Assembly (NCBI RefSeq): GCF_030691015.1
Contig: NZ_JAUYFF010000010.1
Span: 62,001-126,000 of the forward strand
Reading direction: 5' to 3'
Length of the DNA stretch: 64,000 nucleotides
Source of the DNA: Sulfuricurvum sp.
GTDB lineage: Bacteria > Campylobacterota > Campylobacteria > Campylobacterales > Sulfurimonadaceae
Shown: positions 43,995 to 50,966 of the stretch, one piece after another
Numbering within the stretch: position 1 is the stretch's first letter
Layout of the letters: each line of letters starts with the position of its first letter
Notes under the pieces: generated by a model
The model's input: only the letters and a program-made list of their open reading frames with translations
Database searches by the model: none
What the model was told of the DNA's origin: nothing
Program-made: the position numbers and the translations under genes

Positions 43995-45014
43995 ATGAAA
44001 ACACTAATGATCTCCGCACTTCTCGCTTCAAGCGTTATGGGGGCTTCACTTGCAGATGAAGCGAAAATAGCCGGTTTAAAACCGATTCCATCTAACGCAA
44101 AAGCACTCGAAAAGCTTACCTCCAACCCTAAAAATCCGACTACTGCGGCTAAAGTAGAACTCGGAAAAATGCTTTACTTTGAGCCACGCCTCTCAAAAAG
44201 CGGTTTAATCAGTTGTAATACCTGTCACAACCTCTCACTCGGGGGAACGGATGGTATGTCTGCCGCTATCGGACACAAATGGACGGCCAATCCTCACCAT
44301 TTGAGCTCTCCGAGCGTTTACAACGCCGTATTCTATAGCCAACAGTTTTGGGACGGACGCTCTCCTCACCTCGAAGACCAAGCCCAAGGGCCTATCCAAG
44401 CGGGACCTGAAATGGCAGCTCCTAAAGAGTTCGTGACAGATGTTGTCAACTCTATCCCCACTTACGTCAACGCCTTCAAAAAAGCATACGGCAAAGACGT
44501 CAAAGTAACTTTTGAGAAAGTTGCCGATACCATTGCCGTATTCGAGCGTACTCTCGTTACCCCATCACGCTACGATGCATTCTTGAACGGGAATAAAAAA
44601 GCGCTTACCTCCGCAGAGCAAAAAGGGCTTAAAACCTTTATCGACAAAGGGTGTGCAACGTGTCATAACGATATCGCACTCGGTGGAACGATGCAGGCAT
44701 TCGGTGCGGTTGCTCCGTATAAATATATGAATGTGGGTGATTTTAAAGGGGACAAAAACGGAATGGTACGCGTACCGACATTGCGTAACGTCACCGAAAC
44801 CGCTCCGTATTTCCACAACGGCCAAATCGCAACGCTGAGCGAAGCGATTAAAGAGATGGGTCGTATTCAACTCGGTGTTGATTTGAATGACAAAGAGACG
44901 GAAGAGATTGAAACGTTCCTAAAAGCGTTAGAAGGTAAAAAACCGACGGTTATCTATCCGATGTTGCCGGCTTCTACCGCTAAAACACCTAAAGTAGATG
45001 TTGTTAATAACTAA
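43995..45014 (+). CDS. Diheme cytochrome c peroxidase
   Basis: Periplasmic enzyme that reduces hydrogen peroxide with electrons from cytochrome c. Signal peptide about 1-20. Two c-type heme sites: CNTCHN (about 75-80) and CATCHN (about 221-226). ELGKMLYFEPRLSKSG, PSVYNAVFYSQQFWDGR and VPTLRNVTETAPYFHNGQ are CcpA/MauG-family blocks. 339 residues, normal. Ends four bases from the convergent L,D-transpeptidase stop. The strong inverted repeat upstream suggests regulated expression. Confidence 0.95.
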   Translation: MKTLMISALLASSVMGASLADEAKIAGLKPIPSNAKALEKLTSNPKNPTTAAKVELGKMLYFEPRLSKSGLISCNTCHNLSLGGTDGMSAAIGHKWTANPHHLSSPSVYNAVFYSQQFWDGRSPHLEDQAQGPIQAGPEMAAPKEFVTDVVNSIPTYVNAFKKAYGKDVKVTFEKVADTIAVFERTLVTPSRYDAFLNGNKKALTSAEQKGLKTFIDKGCATCHNDIALGGTMQAFGAVAPYKYMNVGDFKGDKNGMVRVPTLRNVTETAPYFHNGQIATLSEAIKEMGRIQLGVDLNDKETEEIETFLKALEGKKPTVIYPMLPASTAKTPKVDVVNN

Positions 45015-45018
45015 AAAC

Positions 45019-45699
45019 CTACTCACATACAATACCGGGAAACTCTTCTCGGTATTTTCCACACTCACTTTTCATTATCTGTAGTATCTGCGGCTTTTTC
45101 ACGGGGTCAAACCATTTTAGAAGTTCGATTAACGGGGCTTCATCCATTGCGGTACATCCCGACGTAGGACGCTTGTCACTCTGATTGAGATGGATAAAGA
45201 TACATGAACCGCGTCCTTTTACTCCCGAATCATTGTACCCTATTACCGCTCCGTAGCGATAGACTCCATCAGGGCGTCGCATCACTTCATAACTTGAGGG
45301 GAGAGAACTTTTTTCATATATGCGAAGAATTTTGTTATAGCGCGAATCATTCCTATCATCAATACAGTACAAATTTTCATCCGCATGCCAATAAGGAAGT
45401 TTGAATGTTAGGTTGTTATCGTAACCGAAAGTTGACGTTATCGGAAAAAGTCCTGATGGTGAACGTCCGTCACCCTCATTTTTCAGAGGCTCTTTAAACG
45501 CGGCATATCCCAAGCCGTTACGACCCAAGGTAACGGGGATTTTATCCCCTATTTTTACCCATTGATCGTGTTGTTCATACCGCTGCATCGACACTTTGGT
45601 CGCGTTTAGCTCCGGAGAAATCACTACTATAAGTTGCTGTGCTGCAAGGGCCGAGGAAAGGAGACAGGAAAGAGAAAGGGCTAAAGTTATTTTCAACAT
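45019..45699 (-). CDS. Periplasmic L,D-transpeptidase (YkuD) family protein
   Basis: A 226-residue exported protein; the signal peptide ends near AAQQ at residue 20. The catalytic motif IHLNQSDKRPTSGCTAMDE (about 172-190) gives the His and the S-x-G-C cysteine of YkuD enzymes, which form or edit 3-3 peptidoglycan cross-links or attach proteins. It is much shorter than Helicobacter Csd6 and lacks its extra C-terminal domain. It is a single gene, facing away from the GNAT operon. The actual reaction is uncertain. Confidence 0.87.
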   Translation of the reverse strand: MLKITLALSLSCLLSSALAAQQLIVVISPELNATKVSMQRYEQHDQWVKIGDKIPVTLGRNGLGYAAFKEPLKNEGDGRSPSGLFPITSTFGYDNNLTFKLPYWHADENLYCIDDRNDSRYNKILRIYEKSSLPSSYEVMRRPDGVYRYGAVIGYNDSGVKGRGSCIFIHLNQSDKRPTSGCTAMDEAPLIELLKWFDPVKKPQILQIMKSECGKYREEFPGIVCE

Positions 45700-45768
45700 C
45701 TCATTTTTCTTAGTTTATTTTAAAGTTAGGTAGTATAGCATATAGAAAATTTGGCAAGTGAGGCAATA

Positions 45769-46392
45769 ATGGCAATAGCGGTTCGTAAAGCATCCGAGGG
45801 AGATATTGACATCATTGCCCAAGCATTGCTGGAGAGTTCGAGAGGAGGTAAAAGAATAGGATTGTTTGATCTTGTGTTCAATACCTCCGAAAATGAGGTG
45901 TTACTCTCTCTCCTCAAACGTTTAGCCCTCACAAGCACCAAGAGCTATTGCCATTTTTCCAATTTCTTTGTTGCCGTCGAGAATGGAACAACACTCGGAA
46001 CGATCTGCGGCTATGAACCCCGTATAGCAACCCATGAAATTTTTTCCAAAGCACTCGAAGAGATCGGATTTGATGAAACCTACCACGAACGGATCGCCGC
46101 ATATCTGCTGTGTGAGGGTGATGTTGACAATAAAACATTTGTTTTGGATTTTATGTTGGTCAAGCCGGAGTTTAAAAGTATCGATGTCTACAAAGAGCTG
46201 ATCGGAAAAAGTATGCTCACTGCACGTCTTAAAGGGTATCGTAAAGTCCAAACGCCCGTCGAAATAGGTTCAGTAGAGAATGAGCTCATATACAAAAAAC
46301 TAGGATTTGAAGTAATTGACGAAAAACGGAGCGAATATTACAAAGAACAATTCGATCGTTCCGGAATTATGCGCCTTCAAATGATTTTATAA
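45769..46392 (+). CDS. GNAT-family N-acetyltransferase
   Basis: A 207-residue protein with the GNAT layout: N-terminal IAVRKASEGDIDIIAQALLES, a central strand FVAVENGTTLGTICGYE, FVLDFMLVKPEFKSIDVYKELIGKSM for the motif A region, and ENELIYKKLGFEVIDEKRSEYY near the end. The acetyl-CoA loop is not a clean Q/R-x-x-G-x-G/A, so catalysis is not assured. The start ATG 45769 follows a GAGG site; TTG 45751 is less likely. The antiporter's coding sequence follows in the same frame after its TAA. Confidence 0.82.
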   Translation: MAIAVRKASEGDIDIIAQALLESSRGGKRIGLFDLVFNTSENEVLLSLLKRLALTSTKSYCHFSNFFVAVENGTTLGTICGYEPRIATHEIFSKALEEIGFDETYHERIAAYLLCEGDVDNKTFVLDFMLVKPEFKSIDVYKELIGKSMLTARLKGYRKVQTPVEIGSVENELIYKKLGFEVIDEKRSEYYKEQFDRSGIMRLQMIL

Positions 46393-46401
46393 GGATCTGC
46401 T

Positions 46402-47775
46402 ATCGAATACGGTCTATTAGGGTTACTCCCGCCCCTCATTGCTATTCTTCTCGCTTTTTTTAGCCGTTCCGTCTTTATTGCGTTAGCCATGGCCGTCGTT
46501 GTCGGTGAATTTATTATTGCCGATTTCAGCCCCCTTAGTGCACTAATGCTCATGATAGAACGTTTTATTTCCCTCTTAAGTGAAGGATGGGTACTCAAAA
46601 CCCTCGCGTTTGCCATTATGGTCGGTTCGGTTATGACCCTCATCGAACGAAGTGGAGGAGTAAACGGTCTGGTACACGAACTGAGCGTCAAACGCTCTCT
46701 CGTTAAAAGCAAACGGGGCGCCCTGATGCCCAGCTTTATCGCGGGAATTATTGTCTTTATCGAATCGTCCATCACATCACTCGTTGCAGGAGCTATCGGA
46801 CGCCCTTTTTGTGATCGATACGGTATCAGTCGTGCCAAACTTGCCTTTGTATGCGATTCCACTTCCGCTCCCGTCTGCTCCCTTATTCCGCTGAACGGTT
46901 GGGGAGCGCTGTTACTGGGGCTTATCGGTGGACAAATCACGGCAGGATTGATTGCGGGTGAGAGTGCGACGTGGCTACTTCAATCAATCGCATTTAACTT
47001 TTACGCATTTATGGCCCTGCTCGTCACCTTTATCGCAATATGGTATGAGATTGATATAGGTCCTATGCGCCATGCTGCCATTACACCTCCCGACATCGAA
47101 TGCGAAGATGCCAAAGGGGGTATTGGGCTCTTTTTATGGCCGATGGTATGGATGATCGGGGGAGTTATCGCGTTTATGGTTATTACCGGAAATGGCAATA
47201 TCTTTAAAGGCTCCGGTTCCACCTCTATTTTTTATACCCTTCTCATTACCTTAGGTTTGATGTTGGTATATTATCGACTCAAAAATGTCCTCACCATCTC
47301 TGATTTTTTTGATGCGGCATGGAGTGGTGCACGTTCTATGACGCCCATTGCCCTTATTCTCCTTTTTGCTTTTGCAATCGGCGGGGTGAGTTCAGATATG
47401 CAAGTGGGACAATACTTAGCTTCGTTTATCGGAGATTACCTTCCATCAGAGTATCTAGCAGGTGCTATTTTTGTTCTGGCGGCGATTATCGCCTTTGCGA
47501 CAGGGACGAGCTGGGGTACATTTAGTATTATGCTCCCCATCGCCATTCCTCTCGCCGTCGGTCTTGATGCTCCGATAGCTCTCGCTATGGGAGCGGCGAT
47601 ATCAGGCGGGGTCTTCGGAGATCACTGTTCACCCATCTCCGATACGACGATCATCTCTGCTATGGCAAGCGGATGCAGTGTCCAAGAACATACCAAAACC
47701 CAACTCCCTTATGCCCTGATCTCTGCAGGCTTCGCCTTTATACTCTTCATTATTTTTGGAATCGTCCTAACATGA
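46402..47775 (+). CDS. NhaC-family Na+/H+ antiporter, probable AUC start
   Basis: Polytopic antiporter of about 457 residues with about 11 membrane spans. The frame encodes the family N-terminus IEYGLLGLLPPLIAILLAFF right after the GNAT stop, but between that stop (46390-46392) and ATG 46489 there is no ATG, GTG or TTG in frame. ATC 46402 sits six bases after AAGGA (46391-46395) and is the likely start. ATG 46489 would remove the first conserved membrane helix and lacks a ribosome site. Later blocks include FAIMVGSVMTLIERSGGVNGL, CDSTSAPVCSLIPLNGWG, and GVFGDHCSPISDTTI. Coupled to the response regulator by ATGA. Confidence 0.85.
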   Translation: MEYGLLGLLPPLIAILLAFFSRSVFIALAMAVVVGEFIIADFSPLSALMLMIERFISLLSEGWVLKTLAFAIMVGSVMTLIERSGGVNGLVHELSVKRSLVKSKRGALMPSFIAGIIVFIESSITSLVAGAIGRPFCDRYGISRAKLAFVCDSTSAPVCSLIPLNGWGALLLGLIGGQITAGLIAGESATWLLQSIAFNFYAFMALLVTFIAIWYEIDIGPMRHAAITPPDIECEDAKGGIGLFLWPMVWMIGGVIAFMVITGNGNIFKGSGSTSIFYTLLITLGLMLVYYRLKNVLTISDFFDAAWSGARSMTPIALILLFAFAIGGVSSDMQVGQYLASFIGDYLPSEYLAGAIFVLAAIIAFATGTSWGTFSIMLPIAIPLAVGLDAPIALAMGAAISGGVFGDHCSPISDTTIISAMASGCSVQEHTKTQLPYALISAGFAFILFIIFGIVLT

Positions 47776-48440
47776 CAAAAGCTTCCCTTCTCCTCCTCGA
47801 AGACGATCCGAATCTCTCAGAAAGTGTCAGCGAATACCTTGAAAACTGCGGCTACAGCGTTACCTGTGTCTATGATGTCTCAGCGGCTGAAGATACCCTC
47901 TACGAGCGGAAATTTGATCTACTGCTTCTGGATGTCAATGTCCCAGGAGGAGACGGGTTCTCCCTCCTCAAAGCAAGCCGAAAAGAGGGAAATGTCACCC
48001 CCGCTATTTTTATTACCTCACGCAATTCGATGAAGGATGTCGAAGAGGGGTTTGAGAGCGGCGGGGATGATTATATCCGTAAACCCTTCGCACTCAAAGA
48101 ACTGCTTCTGCGGATTCAAACCATTCTAAAACGAAATTTTTATCACAATCCTACCGATGTTTTGAAGCTCGCAGAGGGGATTACCTATGATAGTGATAAT
48201 CAGGTGCTCCTCATAAACGGAGCAACTCAAAATCTCCAACTTAAAGAACATAAGCTCCTCAAACTCTTTATCCAACACCGCCATGAGCTCCTCTCCCATG
48301 AAATGATTTTGGAGCATCTGTGGGATTATGATGAAACACCAAGCGATGGAAGTTTGCGTACCTATATCAAAACACTCCGTAAACTTCTCGGAAAGGATTC
48401 CATTGTCAGCCACAAGCGCCTCGGGTATCAGTTTCGCTAA
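47772..48440 (+). CDS. OmpR-family response regulator
   Basis: A 222-residue two-component transcription regulator. Receiver domain (1-115) with acidic pair LEDD, phospho-acceptor Asp in LLLLDVNVPG (about 52), ITSRN and the Lys in IRKPF. C-terminal winged helix (about 130-222) with the OmpR pattern LKEHKLLKLFIQHRHELLSHEMILEHLWD and SDGSLRTYIKTLRKLLG. ATG 47772 overlaps the antiporter stop by four bases. The kinase gene starts inside its end. It may control the antiporter or envelope genes; inferred. Confidence 0.93.
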   Translation: MTKASLLLLEDDPNLSESVSEYLENCGYSVTCVYDVSAAEDTLYERKFDLLLLDVNVPGGDGFSLLKASRKEGNVTPAIFITSRNSMKDVEEGFESGGDDYIRKPFALKELLLRIQTILKRNFYHNPTDVLKLAEGITYDSDNQVLLINGATQNLQLKEHKLLKLFIQHRHELLSHEMILEHLWDYDETPSDGSLRTYIKTLRKLLGKDSIVSHKRLGYQFR

Positions 48441-49587
48441 ATATCGTACTCTTAGAGGTTTTTTAGCCCTCTATGCCGTAATGAGCATCCTCATCTTGGC
48501 ACTTATGGCAACCCTCTATTATGAATCCCTGAAAGCCCAAATGCTCTCCTCTCATCGTCTTGCTATGCAGTTGCAAAGCGAGAACTATGTCCCCCGTCTA
48601 AAAACATGGCTGGAAAGCGGTCATAACCTTGCTACGTTTCCCACCGATCTCGCCTATAAAACAGCCCTTTACGGATACGACAAAGATCTTCTCGTCGGCA
48701 ATCTGGAACAAAAACATCATAATTTCAGCGAAAATATCGCCCTTCATAATGGCTATATCCACCTTATTGTCCCCCTCTCACCTTACGGTTTAGGGGAATA
48801 CTATCTGGTTTTCGAAACCCAAGACGATGAGCTATGGCGCCACCAAGCCCTCATCAACTCTCTGATCTTCGGGTCTGCCCTCTTCTTCATCCTCGGACTC
48901 ATCGGGTTTAGCCTCTCACGAATGTTTTTACGTCCGATGAACGAAGCGATTGCTCTACTCGATGATTTTATCAAAGACACTACCCATGAACTCAATACCC
49001 CCGTTAGCGCGATCCTCACCAATATTGAAGCGTTACAGGAGATACCCCTCCCCCCTTTGGTTGAAAAAAAACTTCGACGGATTGAAATCGCTTCCCGTAC
49101 CATCTCGACACTCTATGATGATCTCACCTACCTCATTCTCAACCACGATTTGGCAGTAGAGAATAAAGAGCTTAATCTGAGTAATCTTTTACATGAACGG
49201 CTTGAGTATTTCCGCCACCGCATTGAGCAAAAAAAGATTACCCTCTCCCTTACAATCAAACCTAACATTACACTCACGATCGATCACACCAAAGCGACCC
49301 GTCTCATCGACAATCTCCTCTCCAATGCCATCAAATACAATAAAATGGAGGGGGAGATTACCATTACCCTTACAGATGGGACGTTATGTATCGAAGATAA
49401 CGGCATCGGGATACCCGATGGTATGATCGATCGGGTATTTGAGCGTTATACCCGTGCCGATAAGAGTGTGGGAGGGTTTGGAATCGGTCTGAATATTGTC
49501 GCTATGATCGCACGCGAGTATCATCTGAAAATCACGATAGAGTCGGAAGAAAAAGTGGGGACGAAGATTTGTGTAGCGTGGGAATAA
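48403..49587 (+). CDS. Membrane sensor histidine kinase
   Basis: Partner kinase of the preceding regulator. The start is TTG 48403, five bases after AAAGGA and 38 bases inside the regulator gene; it gives MSATSASGISFAKYRT. Two membrane spans (about 18-40 and 152-172) bracket a periplasmic sensing domain of about 110 residues. HisKA domain: DTTHELNTPVSAILTN (phospho-His). ATPase domain: NLLSNAIKYNKMEGEI, EDNGIGIP, GFGIGLNIVAMIA. 394 residues. No HAMP domain is obvious. Ligand unknown. Confidence 0.92.
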   Translation: MSATSASGISFAKYRTLRGFLALYAVMSILILALMATLYYESLKAQMLSSHRLAMQLQSENYVPRLKTWLESGHNLATFPTDLAYKTALYGYDKDLLVGNLEQKHHNFSENIALHNGYIHLIVPLSPYGLGEYYLVFETQDDELWRHQALINSLIFGSALFFILGLIGFSLSRMFLRPMNEAIALLDDFIKDTTHELNTPVSAILTNIEALQEIPLPPLVEKKLRRIEIASRTISTLYDDLTYLILNHDLAVENKELNLSNLLHERLEYFRHRIEQKKITLSLTIKPNITLTIDHTKATRLIDNLLSNAIKYNKMEGEITITLTDGTLCIEDNGIGIPDGMIDRVFERYTRADKSVGGFGIGLNIVAMIAREYHLKITIESEEKVGTKICVAWE

Positions 49588-49600
49588 TCCCCGCTATCTT

Positions 49601-49894
49601 TTACTTAAGTCCAGCGATATGATCTGCAATAACTTTCATATCGGTGTCGCTTAACGCGGCGGTTTGCCCTTTCATCAAAGCACCCATCCCTTTGGTATTA
49701 CGGGTTCCCGCTTTATACCCTTTTAGTGCTTCAAGTGTTTTAGCCGAATTCCATCCTGCAATTACTTCCGATTTTCCGAGTGCCGCTTTTTCACCTTTAA
49801 GACCGTGACACGCCGCACATTTTTGATACAGAGCCGCTCCATCAGCGGCACCGAGCATTGCTGTAAGTCCAAGAATCGCAATTAACGTTTTCAT
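49601..49894 (-). CDS. Small monoheme cytochrome c (c553-like)
   Basis: A 97-residue periplasmic electron carrier: signal peptide about 1-17, one heme site CAACH (about 26-30), distal Met region MGALMKG (about 71-77), and a C-terminal helix VIADHIAGLK typical of class I cytochromes. Could pass electrons to cytochrome c peroxidase or the terminal oxidase. Transcribed after the 109-residue gene with a 40-base gap and converging on the histidine kinase. Confidence 0.93.
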   Translation of the reverse strand: MKTLIAILGLTAMLGAADGAALYQKCAACHGLKGEKAALGKSEVIAGWNSAKTLEALKGYKAGTRNTKGMGALMKGQTAALSDTDMKVIADHIAGLK

Positions 49895-49934
49895 AGTAAA
49901 TCCTTTTTATTTTTTTATCGTATTCGAGCGGAAA

Positions 49935-50264
49935 TTATCCGCAACTTGGCACATTGCCGCTATCAGAACCGTATTCTTTAGCAAAGTCTCCGATATCTTG
50001 AAGCTTCTCTTTCATACTCGGATTCGTAAGAACCGGAACCGAAGAGGGAAAGCGCTCCCCGTACTCTTTAACAAACCCTTTTGCATCATCCGCAAAAAGC
50101 TCTTCCCATTCCGCTACCGTATGTTCAGCGGCAAATTTGGTACCGTTCATATTAAATTTCGCTTTGAGCGTTTTCAAATAGACTTTTTGACCCGCTTTAG
50201 CATCTGCTGAAGCAACGGTAGCACTGAGTGCTGCAATTAACAAGATTGAAAGTAACTTTTTCAT
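49935..50264 (-). CDS. Exported small protein of unknown function, no heme site
   Basis: A 109-residue protein with a clear signal peptide (1-20, SADAKAG). The mature part has GQKVYLKTLKAKFNMNGTKFAAEHTVAEWEELF and ends with a SDSGNVPSCG tail. Although such proteins are sometimes labelled cytochrome, no CxxCH is present; the only Cys is near the C-terminus. Similar proteins are, from memory, widespread in Campylobacterota next to cytochromes. Function is unknown; it may be a periplasmic partner of the adjacent cytochrome. Confidence 0.8.
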   Translation of the reverse strand: MKKLLSILLIAALSATVASADAKAGQKVYLKTLKAKFNMNGTKFAAEHTVAEWEELFADDAKGFVKEYGERFPSSVPVLTNPSMKEKLQDIGDFAKEYGSDSGNVPSCG

Positions 50265-50325
50265 CTTAAACTCCTTTTTATGAGAGCAGTATAAAAAGTT
50301 ATTGTGAAGTGATCGTGAAAGGGGA

Positions 50326-50547
50326 TTAGGGGATTTGAATCTGCTCGATCAGTTTGAGTGTTTGCTTCTCTTGTTCGTAGAGAGCGAAGTTTTTACGGAC
50401 ATAGGCTTGAAGGAGAAGTTTGATATCGTTATTCCCCTCGAAGTTAAAGTCCTGTTTCATCTGCAGGGTTAAAAATTGGGCAAAATCTTCCTCTACATCA
50501 ATGTCGTAGCGTTTGGCATTGAGAGTGAGGGATACTTTCATTTTCAT
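50326..50547 (-). CDS. Small conserved-looking protein, 73 residues
   Basis: No recognised family. A beta-hairpin-like start (VSLTLNAKRYDIDVEEDF) is followed by a helical region with Gln/Glu/Leu spacing (LLLQAYVRKNFALYEQEKQTLKLIEQI). The ATG overlaps the stop of the coiled-coil gene by four bases, so the two are coupled. The pairing of an N-terminal beta hairpin and coiled coil with an upstream coiled-coil gene recalls ZapA/ZapB partners of FtsZ, a guess only. Confidence 0.7.
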   Translation of the reverse strand: MKMKVSLTLNAKRYDIDVEEDFAQFLTLQMKQDFNFEGNNDIKLLLQAYVRKNFALYEQEKQTLKLIEQIQIP

Positions 50548-50816
50548 CCAAGCAAGCTTTCGATTTTGGAAACAATCGTCTCAATCTCGGCATCTTTGGC
50601 GGAGAGTTCATCACTGTACATTTTAATCTCTTCATCTTTCGAAGCAAGTGCCCCCTGCAGACGTTGAATCTCAGCATCTTTGTTTTGCTCATTACCGCGA
50701 ATCGAAGCACTCTCAGAGCGAAGCGTTTCGATTTCCGCTTGGAGAGCAGATTGTTTTTCAATTAAATCGGTAATAAGTGTAGTCAATTTTTCCAACGGAG
50801 TAGGATTAAATAGCAT
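50544..50816 (-). CDS. Small coiled-coil protein
   Basis: A 90-residue protein, almost all heptad-rich coiled coil (EKQSALQAEIETLRSE, DAEIQRLQGALASKDEEI). No membrane segment or signal. It overlaps the next gene by four bases (ATGA) and is divergent from the PAS kinase. ZapB-like architecture is possible but not shown. Confidence 0.72.
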   Translation of the reverse strand: MLFNPTPLEKLTTLITDLIEKQSALQAEIETLRSESASIRGNEQNKDAEIQRLQGALASKDEEIKMYSDELSAKDAEIETIVSKIESLLG

Positions 50817-50897
50817 AATGAACCTTGCGTACTAGAGTCTTTATCCTAATTTTAACATAAATTCTTAATGGCTTTCCCTTTTACCGATATTTATATG

Positions 50898-50903
50898 TAT
50901 AAT
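50898..50903 (+). promoter_or_regulatory. -10 box of the PAS kinase gene
   Basis: TATAAT, 64 bases before ATG 50967. Confidence 0.5.
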
Positions 50904-50966
50904 CTATCAATTTATATTTTAGCTTTTTGATGGGTGCAGCATATAACAAATCTTGGAGAAACGTTC

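Noticed and set aside
46489-47775. ATG 46489 as the start of the NhaC antiporter
   Set aside because: Removes a conserved membrane helix and lacks a ribosome site; upstream ATC 46402 fits better.
49935-50264. Calling the 109-residue protein a cytochrome
   Set aside because: It has no CxxCH; only a neighbour of a real cytochrome.
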